From Arenibacter sp. F26102 (GTDB lineage Bacteria; Bacteroidota; Bacteroidia; Flavobacteriales; Flavobacteriaceae), in assembly GCF_023015865.1 (NCBI RefSeq), contig NZ_JALKBC010000017.1:51246-115245 (forward strand): a stretch of DNA of 64,000 nt, written 5' to 3'. The notes beneath the pieces were generated by a model that saw only the letters and a list, made by a program, of their open reading frames with translations, searched no databases and had not been told where the DNA came from. The stretch's first letter is position 1, and each line of letters starts with the position of its first letter. The translations under genes and the position numbers were made by a program. Below are positions 52,615 to 62,629 of this stretch, piece by piece.

Positions 52615-53850
52615 TCAATACCAACGCTTCTTTTTCTTTTTGGATGCTACGGATTTCCTTCCTTTCTTGTGTTTGCTGCCTTGTTTTTTGTGTACTTCCG
52701 GTTTGGCCTTGGGGTCTAGGGGATAAGGATGGTCTTCAACCACTTCAATGTGCTTTTGCATCAGTTTTTGAATAGTTGACAAATATCCTTTTTCATCTGC
52801 AGAACAAAAAGCATAAGATGTTCCGGTGTTTCCTGCCCTTCCCGTTCTTCCTATACGGTGAACATAAGTTTCTGGTATATTGGGTAGGTCAAAGTTGATT
52901 ACGGCGTCCAGATCGTCTATATCCAATCCTCGTGCCGCAACATCGGTGGCAACAAGAATGTTGGTCTCTCCATTCTTGAATTTCCCTAAGGCTTCTTGGC
53001 GCTCGTCTTGGGACTTATCACCATGTAAACTTCCTGCCTTGAAATTATTGTTAAGGAGTGTTTTTTCCAATTTATCCACTCCGAATTTTGTACGTCTAAA
53101 AATAAGAATATTACCTTTTATTGTATTCCTCAATAGGTATAGGCATAATTCAATCTTATCGGGTTTTGGAGTATAATATAACAACTGATGTACTGTAGCT
53201 GCTGCCGAAGATGTAGGGGTCACGGCCACTTTCTTGGGGTCTTTTAAAATGGTATCCGCCAATTGAACCACTTTAAAAGGCATGGTAGCAGAAAACAATA
53301 AAGTCTGCTTTTCCTTGGGGCATAATCGCTCTATTTTTTTAACGTCATCTATAAATCCCATATCCAGCATTAGGTCCGCCTCGTCCAATACCAAAGTTTC
53401 TACGTAATCCAAATTAACCACATCCTGTTTGTGAAGGTCCAATAACCTACCAGGGGTTGCCACTAGGATATCCACTCCCTTTCTTAAGGTAGATATTTGC
53501 GGTTCTATCCGCGTTCCACCGTAAATAACTGCCGAGGTTAAATGGGTATGCTTGCCGTAATCTATAAAACTCTCATGAATTTGTGATGCCAATTCCCGAG
53601 TGGGACTAATTATTAAGGCTTTTATTTTTTTACCTTTTTCAGAAGTTTCCTGCTTGTCAAATAACATTTGTAATATAGGAAGGGCAAAAGCGGCTGTTTT
53701 TCCCGTTCCTGTTTCGGCCGACGCAATAATGTCATTTTTCTGTAAAACCAATGGAATGGCAATTTCTTGAATAGCAGTGGGGTCGTTATAGTTCATTTCA
53801 GCGACCGCTCTCAAGAGGTGCTTGTTTAGCTTTAATTCTTTAAAATTCAT
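52615..53850 (-). CDS. DEAD-box RNA helicase (RhlE type)
   Basis: A 411-residue ATP-dependent RNA helicase. Motifs in order: Q motif near 22-29, ASAETGTGKT at 43-52, PTRELASQ, TPGRLLD, DEAD at 156-159, SAT at 187-189, and in the second domain DVAARGLD and HRIGRTGRAG. A short basic tail (KKGRKSVASKKKKKRWY) probably aids RNA binding. Roles in ribosome assembly or RNA decay are usual in the family. It has a -7 element TACCTTTG on the minus strand at 53880-53887 and no close neighbours. Confidence 0.93.
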   Translation of the reverse strand: MNFKELKLNKHLLRAVAEMNYNDPTAIQEIAIPLVLQKNDIIASAETGTGKTAAFALPILQMLFDKQETSEKGKKIKALIISPTRELASQIHESFIDYGKHTHLTSAVIYGGTRIEPQISTLRKGVDILVATPGRLLDLHKQDVVNLDYVETLVLDEADLMLDMGFIDDVKKIERLCPKEKQTLLFSATMPFKVVQLADTILKDPKKVAVTPTSSAAATVHQLLYYTPKPDKIELCLYLLRNTIKGNILIFRRTKFGVDKLEKTLLNNNFKAGSLHGDKSQDERQEALGKFKNGETNILVATDVAARGLDIDDLDAVINFDLPNIPETYVHRIGRTGRAGNTGTSYAFCSADEKGYLSTIQKLMQKHIEVVEDHPYPLDPKAKPEVHKKQGSKHKKGRKSVASKKKKKRWY

Positions 53851-54371
53851 ATGGGTACCTGTTTTGACAATGATCGTTGCAAAGGTAAGGTAAATTAAGG
53901 CTTAACCCTTTGTGTGAATTAACCTCTAAGTTGCCAATTGTTAAAAAATAATATTTTAGCTACATAGAGTCTGTCTTCAACCGATAATTTTAAAATTAAA
54001 TACTATAAAATTAGCTAAACCTTAACTAAAGAAATTTAAAAGGCAAAAGGTAATTTATTAAATTTATAGTTGTTTTGTTTCTGGTTCAAAGGTGAGCTCA
54101 CCCAATGAAATATGGACAAAAACAGTCTTCCGAAATCCTGATTATAAAAATAGTTGGGTGTAATATGTTCGCAATCCCCCTCTTAGATAGATCTAATTAG
54201 ATCTTGATTAACATTAGCAAAACACAGATTTGGAAAGGTGAATTAATTCCAACTACTAATTGTAATGGGTAACGCCATGGAATTTCCTTTCCTGATAATT
54301 ATGGAGCTGCGACTTTGGTTCAATTCCGGTTAAGCTTCGATGAAATTGGTTAATCTAAAATGTTATTTATT
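53851..54371. other. Gene-free spacer of about 520 bp
   Basis: The longest gene-free stretch. It holds the helicase promoter (TACCTTTG at 53880-53887, minus strand) and AT-rich sequence with short A/T runs. I see no ORF with coding character, no long hairpin and no tRNA-like fold. A small RNA cannot be excluded. Confidence 0.5.
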
Positions 54372-55346
54372 ATGGAAAAGAGGAAAATTATTGCTGTAGT
54401 AGGGGCTACTGGGGCCCAAGGTGGCGGATTGGTCCGCGCAATCTTAAAGGATGGTAAAAAGGAATTTGCTGTAAGGGCAATAACTAGGGATGTTAATTCA
54501 AAAAAAGCAAAGGAATTAAAGGAATTGGGCGCTGAGGTGGTTATGGCCAATCTGGATGATAAGGACAGTATTGTCAAGGCTTTTAAAGGGGCTTATGGGG
54601 CGTATTGTGTCACATTTTTCTGGGATCATTTTTCTCCCGAAAAGGAGATGGAACAAGCGAAGAAAATGGCCCAAGCAGCCAAAGAAGTAGGATTGAAACA
54701 TGTAATTTGGTCTACTTTGGAGGACTCGCGTAAATGGGTTCCTTTGACAGACAAACGCATGCCAACCTTAATGGGAAGCTACAAAGTACCCCATTTTGAT
54801 GGTAAGGGAGCTTCTAACACCTACTTTGAAAAGAGTGGTGTGCCCTATACTTTGTTGCTGACTTCGTTTTATTGGGACAATTTTATAAATTTTGGCTTAG
54901 GTCCCGCCAGGGGAATGGACGGTAAATTGTGGATTACAATGCCTATTGGCAACGCAAAGCTGCCAGGGATTGCCGCTGAAGATATAGGCAAATCAGCTTT
55001 AGGGATATTTAAGGCCGGTAAAAAATATCAAAATAAAACAGTGGGCATATCCGGTGAACACCTAACAGGGAATCAAATGGCTGAAGCCTTTACAAAGGTA
55101 TTCGGAGTAGAGATTGGGTTTAAAGATATTCCAGCCGATGATTACAGGAAATTGGACTTCCCCGGAGCAGATGATCTGGGAAATATGTTCCAGTTTAAAA
55201 AGGAATTTGAAGATTATTTCTGTAAGGCCCGTGATGTGAATTTTACCAGGGAATTGAATCCCAGTTTGATGTCATTTAAATCCTGGTTAATCAAAAATAA
55301 AGGGCAATTGGAATCTGGTATCAAGGGAGAGGCGGCAATGGCCTAA
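54372..55346 (+). CDS. NmrA-like NAD(P)-binding protein
   Basis: About 324 residues from the ATG at 54372 (an in-frame ATG at 54360 would add four residues). The Rossmann loop GATGAQGGGLV near residue 11 (from this start) and the VIWSTLEDSRKWV and AAEDIGKSALGIF segments fit the NmrA/HSCARG group of atypical short-chain dehydrogenases, which sense NAD(P) ratios or reduce quinones. There is no YxxxK active site in the standard position. It is a single gene, followed by a hairpin. Confidence 0.85.
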   Translation: MEKRKIIAVVGATGAQGGGLVRAILKDGKKEFAVRAITRDVNSKKAKELKELGAEVVMANLDDKDSIVKAFKGAYGAYCVTFFWDHFSPEKEMEQAKKMAQAAKEVGLKHVIWSTLEDSRKWVPLTDKRMPTLMGSYKVPHFDGKGASNTYFEKSGVPYTLLLTSFYWDNFINFGLGPARGMDGKLWITMPIGNAKLPGIAAEDIGKSALGIFKAGKKYQNKTVGISGEHLTGNQMAEAFTKVFGVEIGFKDIPADDYRKLDFPGADDLGNMFQFKKEFEDYFCKARDVNFTRELNPSLMSFKSWLIKNKGQLESGIKGEAAMA

Positions 55347-55385
55347 TCGGAAACTTGGTAGTGTATTGCAATAGTTATTAAAAGA

Positions 55386-55411
55386 AGAAGCATTGATATT
55401 TCAATGCTTCT
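55386..55411. terminator. Hairpin between convergent genes
   Basis: A perfect 11-bp stem AGAAGCATTGA (55386-55396) with TCAATGCTTCT (55401-55411) and a 4-base loop. The T run after it is weak. It lies between the NmrA-like gene and the convergent 97-residue gene and can serve both. Confidence 0.55.
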
Positions 55412-55458
55412 CTTGCTGTTAATATGGTCCGTTTGGTATGTGGTTGGATGAAATGTGG

Positions 55459-55752
55459 TTAATGGGCAACTAAATTTGCATTGTACTCATAATGCAAGGG
55501 TAGAATGTTAGGCTTTGTTTTGGGTATTTTTAATTTTTCAAAAATAGGCATTAGTATTTTTCCAAATGCTTCAAAACGCTCTGCCGATTCCCAGACATCA
55601 ACAACCAACATACCATTCGCAACAGCTGCACCATAGTGGTGCAGTAATCCTTTTGGTTGGGCATGACCAGCTTTTCTAATTTCTACCCAACATTGGTCGT
55701 ACTGCTTCGTGGTCATTCCACGAAAGTCAAATTGAACTACAACTTTTTTCAT
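55459..55752 (-). CDS. Small dimeric alpha/beta-barrel-like protein
   Basis: A 97-residue protein starting MKKVVVQFDFRGMTTKQYD. The layout of four beta strands and two helices with GLLHHYGAAVANGMLVVDVWES resembles ABM-like dimeric alpha/beta barrels. No catalytic residue set can be named and the function is unknown. It has no signal peptide. It stands alone, with 313 bp of spacer upstream. Confidence 0.65.
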   Translation of the reverse strand: MKKVVVQFDFRGMTTKQYDQCWVEIRKAGHAQPKGLLHHYGAAVANGMLVVDVWESAERFEAFGKILMPIFEKLKIPKTKPNILPLHYEYNANLVAH

Positions 55753-56065
55753 AGTACCTTTATTTTTTCCTACTCGTGTGGCTTTTCGGTTACGCCCCGT
55801 TTTTTAAAGGGGTATCTGGACTCCTCTTTTTTCTATATTTTCTCTTTAAAGACATATGCAGAAAACTTAATTGAGGGGAACAATTGGAAATTCAAAATAA
55901 GTGAGGTTGGTCGGTTTTTCTGAATTCAGTAGATTCAGTATCAATTAATTAAACCAATAAGCAACATATAAAGATACTGAATAGAACTAAGGGCAGTTTG
56001 TTAAAAATAATGTAGTTGTTGTTAATTGTGATATCCTTAACGTGTCTGGAAAGCTATTTTAAGGT
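55753..56065. other. Gene-free spacer of 313 bp
   Basis: AT-rich sequence between two minus-strand genes. No supported ORF, strong hairpin or repeat is seen. Confidence 0.45.
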
Positions 56066-58267
56066 TTACAGTGTTAGAAGCCCATGGGTTTTTAAGGTCT
56101 GTAAAGGTTTTGAATACCAGAACAATTCAAAATCTTCAAATCGTGTTTCAAAATCGGTTTTAAGCTGGCCGAAGGTGAAGGTTTTTTCTTTTGGGTCCGA
56201 TAAATGTCCCAAAGTATCCCTTAGCCATTCCCCTTGATTATTATCTAGCGTTATGGAAATTGTGCCAACCTTGTCGTGAAACGTCAATTTTAGCAATTGC
56301 CAGGCAAATCCTTTTTTAGATTTCTCAATGGTCTGTGCAATAGGCATACTTCCCAGCCAAACAATCTTGGCATTTGGTTTGGTTGTTAAAACAGGTTCTT
56401 CAATTAACGCATTGTCTATGAAATTGGGGGAAATAGTAGTTTTTGGAATTTTGAAATCGAACCACTCTTGCAAGGGATAATCAAAACAAATTCCGTGCAT
56501 ATAGTTAAAGAGCGATTTTTTTAATCCGAAACTAAAGCGTTCGTGATCTATACCGGTTGAATCTGCAAATTGGATATCATTATTGGCAAATGTTATGGGT
56601 TGAAAGTCCGGTATTATGTGGTAATCAGAGGGGTTGAGTCCCACCGGACTATGCGCTGTTAAGGCAAATTGATGCCAAAAACCGGATTGCAAAATACCGG
56701 CTTGAAACATTTGGCGTACCATTTCCAAACTGTCCACTGTTTCTTGGACCGTTTGGGTGGGGTAGGCGTACATTAGATAACAATGAACCATAATGCCCGC
56801 TTCGGTAAAATTACGGGTCACCTTGGCCACCTGTTCCACGGTAACCCCTTTCTGTATCAAGGCCAACAATCGGTCCGAAGCCACTTCCAAACCACCCGAA
56901 ACAGCAATACAACCCGACGCCTTTAATAACGTACAGAGGTCTCTGTTAAAGCTTTTCTCAAATCTTATATTGGTCCACCAAGTAACTATTAATCCTCGCT
57001 TTATTATTTCAAGCGCCAAGGCCCTCATTAGGGCCGGCGGTGCAGCTTCATCCACAAAATGAAATCCTCGTTCCCCTGTCTGTCCTATGAGTTGCTCCAT
57101 GCGGTCCACCAAAAGTTTGGCGGCTATGGGTTCATAAATTTTAATATAATCCAAGGAGATGTCGCAAAAGGTACATTTTCCCCAATAGCAACCATGTGCC
57201 ATTGTAAGTTTGTTCCATCGGCCATCACTCCACAGACTGTGCATTGGGTTGGCAATTTCTATGACAGAGATGTACTTGTCCAATAAAAGATCGGAATAAT
57301 CAGGGGTGCCCACCTCACTTTGTTTATAATCTGTCCTCGTGGAGAGATTATTGTAAAATACGGCCCCGTCCTTGATTAGAAAGGTTCGTTTCAATTCGGC
57401 CATGCTATCATTGGAGGGTTGCTCTGTGCAAAGGGCCGCTAAAAGTTCTATGGGTACCTCGCCATCATCCAAAGTAATATAATCAAAGAAATCAAAAACC
57501 CGCGTATCGGTAACCGACCTCAATTCCGTGTTCGGAAATCCCCCGCCCATGGAGACTTTAATCTTTGGAAAGTTTTGTTTTATAAATTGGGCACATCTAA
57601 AAGCGCTATATAAATTGCCAGGAAAGGGAACTGAAAAACATACCAGTTTAGGTTTTATTTTAATCAACCTTTCTTGTAGAAGGCTTAAGGCAATATTATC
57701 TATATAAGTGATTTTATTTTGTAGATGGCCGTATAATTCATCAAAGGAATTGGCACTTCTTCCCAATCGTTCCGCATACCGACTAAAACCAAAATTTTCA
57801 TCAATACATTCTACTATGAAATCGGATAGGTCTTCAAGATATAAGGTTGCCAAATGTTTGGCCTTATCCTGATTGCCCATAGTGCCAAAGGCCCATTCCA
57901 GATCGTCCAATTGATCAAATCTAGTTGCTTGAGGTAAAAAATTAGGAGTGCATATTTGTCTGGCAAATGTGGTATTGTGTCCCTGTAAAAAGGAAATAAC
58001 GGAATCTACGGTCTTTACATATTCCTCTTTTAAGGCATATATTCTTTGGCTATTGTCAGAGATTATGGAATTGTTTTTATGGGCAAGGTCAAAGATTTCC
58101 TGTAATCCGACTTTGGAAAAGAGTTGTAAAATAACTTCAATACCCAAGTCGATCTGAAAACCGGAAATACCTTTGGTGTTTAAAAAACCCTTTAAATATG
58201 CCGTGGCCGGATAAGGGGTGTTCAATTGCGTAAAGGGAGGAGTTATTAGAAGTAGGTCTTTGGCCAT
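56066..58267 (-). CDS. B12-binding-domain radical SAM protein
   Basis: A 733-residue protein. The N-terminal 250 residues resemble a cobalamin-binding (B12) Rossmann fold (LLITPPFTQLNTPYPATAYL; VSMGGGFPNTELR), and the radical SAM core starts at about 350. The cluster cysteines are C360, C365 and C368 in GCYWGKCTFCD, spaced CX4CX2C rather than CX3CX2C. Such proteins perform methylations or rearrangements with SAM and cobalamin; the substrate is unknown. A -7 element TATCTTTG lies at 58290-58297 on the minus strand. Confidence 0.88.
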   Translation of the reverse strand: MAKDLLLITPPFTQLNTPYPATAYLKGFLNTKGISGFQIDLGIEVILQLFSKVGLQEIFDLAHKNNSIISDNSQRIYALKEEYVKTVDSVISFLQGHNTTFARQICTPNFLPQATRFDQLDDLEWAFGTMGNQDKAKHLATLYLEDLSDFIVECIDENFGFSRYAERLGRSANSFDELYGHLQNKITYIDNIALSLLQERLIKIKPKLVCFSVPFPGNLYSAFRCAQFIKQNFPKIKVSMGGGFPNTELRSVTDTRVFDFFDYITLDDGEVPIELLAALCTEQPSNDSMAELKRTFLIKDGAVFYNNLSTRTDYKQSEVGTPDYSDLLLDKYISVIEIANPMHSLWSDGRWNKLTMAHGCYWGKCTFCDISLDYIKIYEPIAAKLLVDRMEQLIGQTGERGFHFVDEAAPPALMRALALEIIKRGLIVTWWTNIRFEKSFNRDLCTLLKASGCIAVSGGLEVASDRLLALIQKGVTVEQVAKVTRNFTEAGIMVHCYLMYAYPTQTVQETVDSLEMVRQMFQAGILQSGFWHQFALTAHSPVGLNPSDYHIIPDFQPITFANNDIQFADSTGIDHERFSFGLKKSLFNYMHGICFDYPLQEWFDFKIPKTTISPNFIDNALIEEPVLTTKPNAKIVWLGSMPIAQTIEKSKKGFAWQLLKLTFHDKVGTISITLDNNQGEWLRDTLGHLSDPKEKTFTFGQLKTDFETRFEDFELFWYSKPLQTLKTHGLLTL

Positions 58268-58609
58268 TGCACTTATATGTATTATGGTGCAAAGATAAGG
58301 GGGTTTCTAGTAATAGGCTTGGTAAATACGTAGGGAATGCAATTGCAGAGAATCAAGTTTTTGCTTTAAAAATGGGTGGTAAAATGGGTGGTAAATATTT
58401 TTGTTTTATTAAAAAGTCAATGAATACGGTACTTACCAACGGTTTTAAGTGGCTGTAAAATACGAAAAACTCCGGTAATCAGCCGGAGTTTATTCATCAA
58501 TCAAAAAACGAACAGTCATGATAACTGTTGTTACTGTCCACAATTTACGATTTTTGCACTAGCATTCCAATGGGGACGGGCGTTTGCGCAAAAGTTTTAA
58601 TTGTTTGGG
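58268..58609. other. Spacer of 342 bp between radical SAM gene and rpoD
   Basis: Holds the radical SAM gene promoter (TATCTTTG at 58290-58297, minus strand), two perfect 12-bp copies of ATGGGTGGTAAA (58372-58395) and the rpoD terminator. The + strand open frame at 58267-58458 has no coding character. Confidence 0.5.
58467..58491 (-). terminator. Terminator of rpoD
   Basis: A 9-bp stem AAACTCCGG (58467-58475) with CCGGAGTTT (58483-58491). On the minus strand it is followed by a T run, so it ends the rpoD transcript. Confidence 0.7.
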
Positions 58610-59473
58610 TTAACCAAGATATGTTTTTAGGATTTTGCTCCTTGAGGTGTGTTTCAACCTTCGAATAGCCTTCTCCTTTATTTGACGAACTCTTTCCCTG
58701 GTTAGGTCAAAAGTTTCGCCAATTTCTTCCAATGTCATAGAATGTTGTCCTGCCAATCCAAAGTATAAACGAATTACATCCGCTTCCCTTGGGGTTAAAG
58801 TTTCCAAAGCTCTTTCTATTTCTGTCCTAAGGGATTCGTGCAACAATTCCCTATCTGGGTTGGGAGACTCCCCACTACGCAATACATCGTAAAGGTTGGA
58901 ATCCTCACCGTCAATCAAAGGTGCATCCATGGATACATGACGACCTGAATTTTTAAGTGACTGTTTTACATCCTCAACGGTCATGTCCAATTCTTTGGCA
59001 ATCTCTTCCGCAGAAGGTTGTCTTTCATGGGCTTGCTCCAAAAAGGCGAATGTCTTATTTATTTTGTTGATAGACCCAATTTTATTCAATGGTAATCTTA
59101 CAATACGTGACTGTTCGGCCAAGGCTTGTAAGATAGACTGGCGAATCCACCATACTGCATAGGATATAAATTTAAACCCACGCGTTTCATCAAAACGTTG
59201 TGCAGCCTTAATCAATCCAAGGTTACCTTCGTTGATCAAATCGGGAAGTGTTAAACCTTGGTTTTGGTATTGCTTTGCAACGGAAACCACAAATCGTAAA
59301 TTGGCCTTGGTCAATTTCTCAAGTGCAAGTTGATCACCTGCCTTGATCCGTTGTGCCAATTCTACTTCTTCATCTGCTGTAATTAAATCGACCTTACCAA
59401 TTTCTTGTAGGTATTTGTCCAAAGAAGCAGTTTCTCTATTGGTAACCTGTTTTGTAATTTTAAGCTGTCTCAT
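58610..59473 (-). CDS. rpoD: Primary RNA polymerase sigma factor (sigma-70)
   Basis: A 287-residue sigma factor with regions 1.2, 2, 3 and 4. Region 2.4 is recognisable by [21 protein letters not shown], and region 4.2 by [18 protein letters not shown]. Region 1.1 is absent, as usual in Bacteroidota, so the protein is much shorter than E. coli RpoD (613). This factor reads TTG/TAnnTTTG-type promoters in the phylum. It is a single gene on the minus strand, with pnp upstream behind a terminator. Confidence 0.95.
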   Translation of the reverse strand: MRQLKITKQVTNRETASLDKYLQEIGKVDLITADEEVELAQRIKAGDQLALEKLTKANLRFVVSVAKQYQNQGLTLPDLINEGNLGLIKAAQRFDETRGFKFISYAVWWIRQSILQALAEQSRIVRLPLNKIGSINKINKTFAFLEQAHERQPSAEEIAKELDMTVEDVKQSLKNSGRHVSMDAPLIDGEDSNLYDVLRSGESPNPDRELLHESLRTEIERALETLTPREADVIRLYFGLAGQHSMTLEEIGETFDLTRERVRQIKEKAIRRLKHTSRSKILKTYLG

Positions 59474-59592
59474 CGAAATTTTTTCTTTCTAAATTATGTG
59501 CATTAAGCATAAGCTGCATTAGGTTATACGTTCAAAAGTTAGAAATGTTACAAATGGTCCCTTTTATTTTACTTTTTTAGTTGAAATACATG

Positions 59593-59636
59593 AAAAAAGC
59601 CACGTTCTCCCTATAAAAAAGGTTAAACGTGGCTTT
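59593..59636 (-). terminator. Terminator of pnp
   Basis: Stem AAAGCCACGTT (59596-59606) with AACGTGGCTTT (59626-59636). On the minus strand it is followed by TTTTTT, so it closes pnp ahead of rpoD. Confidence 0.85.
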
Positions 59637-59660
59637 GAGTCTGTGACTATTATTTAAGAA

Positions 59661-61874
59661 CTAGTCCCTTCTTGGCTTGCGATCTCTATCTCTATTTCGA
59701 TCGTTGCCCCTGTCATTTCTACCGCGATCTTCTCGTGGTGGTCTTTCCTTAAAACCTTCCGGTTTTGGCAATAAAGCTTTACGGGATACTTTTTCTTTTC
59801 TTGTTCTTGGATCAAGACCAAAGTACTTAACATCAAAAACATCTCCCATATTTACTACATCGGAAACATTTTCGGTACGTTCCCACGCCAATTCAGATAC
59901 GTGAAGCAATACTTCGTTACCTGGAGCGTCCAAATATTCCACTACGGCACCAAAATCCAACATTTTAATTACCTTAACTTCGTATACGCTGCCCACTACT
60001 GGTTTGAACAATAAAGAATCGATCTTGGTTAGAACCATATCAATACCATCTTGCGAAGTACCTAAAATTTCCACAATACCTTCTTCGGTAACTGGGTCTT
60101 CGTTGATAACGATAGTACATCCAGTTTCTTTTTGAAGTTCTTGAATTACTTTTCCACCAGGACCAATTAATGCACCTATGAATTCGTTAGGAATTCTACG
60201 CATGATCATTTTTGGAGAATGTGGTTTCACATCTGCATTTGGTTCCGCGATGGTTTCGGTAATTTTACCTAAAATATGTAAACGACCTTCGCGTGCTTGC
60301 TTTAATGCTTTTACCAAAATTTCGTAGGATAAACCTTTAATTTTGATATCCATTTGACAAGCAGTAATTCCTTCAGAAGTACCTGTAACTTTAAAGTCCA
60401 TGTCTCCTAAATGATCTTCATCACCTAAAATATCGGACAATACAGCAAAACGATCACCATCAGAAATTAATCCCATTGCAATACCGGAAACTGGTCTTAT
60501 CATCTGAACACCGGCATCCATTAAAGCCATGGTCCCTGCACAAACAGTTGCCATTGAAGAAGAACCGTTGGATTCCAATACTTCAGAAACCACTCTTACT
60601 GTATAAGGGCAGTTGTCAGGAATCATTCCTTTTAAACCACGTTGTGCTAAGTTACCATGCCCAACTTCACGACGGGATGTTCCTCTTAAAGGACGTGCTT
60701 CTCCTGTACAAAAAGGAGGGAAGTTATAATGTAAATAGAAATTTTCTTCGCCTTCGTAAGATGGCATGTCAATTTTATTGGAATCCCTAGAAGTACCTAA
60801 GGTAACCGTTGCCAATGCCTGAGTCTCTCCTCTCGTGAAGATAGCTGAACCATGCGTTGATGGTAAATAATCTATCTCACTCCAAATTGGCCTAATTTCA
60901 TCAGTTTTTCTACCGTCTAAACGTAAACCTTCACTTAGAGTCAATTCTCTAACGGCTTCCTTTTCAGCTTTGCTATAATAACCTCCAACAAGGTGGCCAA
61001 ATTCAGCCATCTCTTCTTCGGTAAACGAAGCTTTTACTTCTTCTTTTATTGCTGCGAATGCTTCGGTACGTTCTACTTTGGAAGTTCCTTTTTTAGCAAT
61101 TGCGTAACATTTATCGTAAGCTAAAGCGTGAATTCTTTTTTCTAAGTCTTCGTTTTTTTCTGCAGTTTCATACTCACGAACCTCTTTTTTTCCAAATGCT
61201 TCTGCTAAACGCAATTGAGCGGCAACTTGAACTTTAATAGCTTCATGGGCAAACTTAATTGCCTCTGCCATTTCTTCTTCCGAGATTTCCTTCATCTCGC
61301 CTTCAACCATCATTACTGAATCTGCCGAAGCACCGATCATCATATCAATGTCCGATACTTCTAATTGAGCACGTGTTGGGTTAATAATAAATTTACCATC
61401 AATACGACCTACTCTAGCTTCAGAAATTGCACATTCAAATGGAAAATCTGATAATTGAATTGCAGCGGATGCAGCCAATCCTGCCATTGCTTCTGGCATT
61501 ACGTCGTCATCATGTGACATTAATTGGATCATTACCTGAGTTTCTGCATGGTAATCCTTTGGGAAAAGTGGACGTAAAACTCTGTCTACCAATCTCATAG
61601 TTAATACCTCTCCGTCACTAGGTCTTGCTTCTCTTTTAAAGAACCCTCCAGGGTAACGTCCAGATGCAGCAAATTTTTCACGGTAATCTACAGTTAGTGG
61701 AAGGAAATCCACATCACTTTGTTTGTAATTGGAAACTACTGTACATAACAACATACATTTTCCAGATTGTACAACAACAGAGCCATGGGCCTGTTTTGCC
61801 AATTTTCCGGTTTCGATAGAAATTTCCCTACCGTCTCCAAGGTCAATGACCTCTTTAAATACTTTTGGTATCAT
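59661..61874 (-). CDS. pnp: Polyribonucleotide nucleotidyltransferase (PNPase)
   Basis: A 737-residue 3'-5' phosphorolytic exoribonuclease with two RNase PH domains, a helical linker, a KH domain ([16 protein letters not shown]) and an S1 domain ([21 protein letters not shown]). The core motif [23 protein letters not shown] is intact. The tail after S1 is a disordered Arg/Asp/Asn-rich stretch of about 35 residues, which may bind RNA or partners. It lies downstream of rpsO, the classical arrangement, but a terminator and a leader hairpin separate them here. Confidence 0.97.
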   Translation of the reverse strand: MIPKVFKEVIDLGDGREISIETGKLAKQAHGSVVVQSGKCMLLCTVVSNYKQSDVDFLPLTVDYREKFAASGRYPGGFFKREARPSDGEVLTMRLVDRVLRPLFPKDYHAETQVMIQLMSHDDDVMPEAMAGLAASAAIQLSDFPFECAISEARVGRIDGKFIINPTRAQLEVSDIDMMIGASADSVMMVEGEMKEISEEEMAEAIKFAHEAIKVQVAAQLRLAEAFGKKEVREYETAEKNEDLEKRIHALAYDKCYAIAKKGTSKVERTEAFAAIKEEVKASFTEEEMAEFGHLVGGYYSKAEKEAVRELTLSEGLRLDGRKTDEIRPIWSEIDYLPSTHGSAIFTRGETQALATVTLGTSRDSNKIDMPSYEGEENFYLHYNFPPFCTGEARPLRGTSRREVGHGNLAQRGLKGMIPDNCPYTVRVVSEVLESNGSSSMATVCAGTMALMDAGVQMIRPVSGIAMGLISDGDRFAVLSDILGDEDHLGDMDFKVTGTSEGITACQMDIKIKGLSYEILVKALKQAREGRLHILGKITETIAEPNADVKPHSPKMIMRRIPNEFIGALIGPGGKVIQELQKETGCTIVINEDPVTEEGIVEILGTSQDGIDMVLTKIDSLLFKPVVGSVYEVKVIKMLDFGAVVEYLDAPGNEVLLHVSELAWERTENVSDVVNMGDVFDVKYFGLDPRTRKEKVSRKALLPKPEGFKERPPREDRGRNDRGNDRNRDRDRKPRRD

Positions 61875-61886
61875 AAATACGAATTA

Positions 61887-61908
61887 AAACCTGTGTCGTT
61901 ACAGGTTT
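61887..61908 (-). promoter_or_regulatory. Hairpin in the pnp leader
   Basis: A perfect 8-bp stem AAACCTGT (61887-61894) with ACAGGTTT (61901-61908) lies 13 bases before the pnp ATG. In E. coli pnp is autoregulated through a leader stem; this could be an analogous element, though sequence similarity is not claimed. Confidence 0.45.
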
Positions 61909-62065
61909 GTTAAACAATGGTCTTTCGTCTGTTATAGACGACGTTGTTGTGTTGTAGTTGTGTGTTGTTGACCAATGAAAAACTATGTGCAAGCTTTTTG
62001 TTTTGCCCATTGGAAACCCTTTGGGACTTTACAATAATACGGTAAATTGTAATATTGATATTGTA

Positions 62066-62097
62066 AAAAAGGGGAAAAGTTATCTTTTCCCCTTTTT
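62066..62097. terminator. Terminator after rpsO
   Basis: A perfect 14-bp stem AAAAAGGGGAAAAG (62066-62079) with CTTTTCCCCTTTTT (62084-62097) around a TTAT loop, 5 bases after the rpsO stop. It ends rpsO on the minus strand. Confidence 0.88.
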
Positions 62098-62102
62098 GTA
62101 AT

Positions 62103-62372
62103 TTATTTTCTAATTCCTAATTCTTTAATTATAGCACGATATCTAACAATATCTTTCTTAATTAAATAATCTAGAAGAGATCTTCTCTTACCAACCAGTT
62201 TTACCAATGAGCGCTCAGTGTTGAAATCCTTACGGTTTCTTTTTAAATGCTCGGTCAAGTGATTAATTCTGTGGGTGAACAAAGCAATTTGTCCTTCAGC
62301 AGAACCTGTGTTTTTTTCTTCCCCGCCGTGTTTCTTGAAGATGTCGGCTTTTACTTCCTTAGTTAAATACAT
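62103..62372 (-). CDS. rpsO: Ribosomal protein S15
   Basis: An 89-residue 30S protein that binds 16S rRNA early in assembly. The conserved segments are KHGGEEKNTGSAEGQIALFT, INHLTEHLKRNRKDF and VGKRRSLLDYL. Length is exactly the usual one. The gene is upstream of pnp on the same strand. Its promoter is well formed (see 62426-62459). Confidence 0.98.
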   Translation of the reverse strand: MYLTKEVKADIFKKHGGEEKNTGSAEGQIALFTHRINHLTEHLKRNRKDFNTERSLVKLVGKRRSLLDYLIKKDIVRYRAIIKELGIRK

Positions 62373-62425
62373 TCCAATATTATTTTAATGATTTTTATGT
62401 ACATGATTGATTTTCAATCAGGGCG

Positions 62426-62459
62426 CAAAGATAGACTTTTTTTTAGAAACCTTGAGCAA
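62426..62459 (-). promoter_or_regulatory. Promoter of rpsO
   Basis: On the minus strand: TTG (62457-62459), a 23-bp spacer and TATCTTTG (62426-62433), followed by GCGC. It fits the Bacteroidota consensus and lies about 55 bp before the rpsO ATG. Confidence 0.6.
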
Positions 62460-62629
62460 ACATAATGTTTTTTGAAGAGTAGATTAAACTTTTCGACTTA
62501 AACGCCGTCCAATTAATAAATGTTAATAAAATGTTATAATGAAATGAGCGGTTAACGATCGTATTGATAAGCTAGCTATAAAATCGCGAATGACATTTAA
62601 CTTTTTGAAAAACAATTAAATTTAAAATC

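Noticed and set aside
58372..58395. Two 12-bp copies of ATGGGTGGTAAA as a second MraZ site
   Set aside because: The spacing is 12 bp, not 10, and no division gene is next to it; it may be chance duplication.
58267..58458. + strand frame of 63 codons upstream of the radical SAM gene
   Set aside because: It covers the promoter of the opposite gene and a simple repeat; composition is not protein-like.
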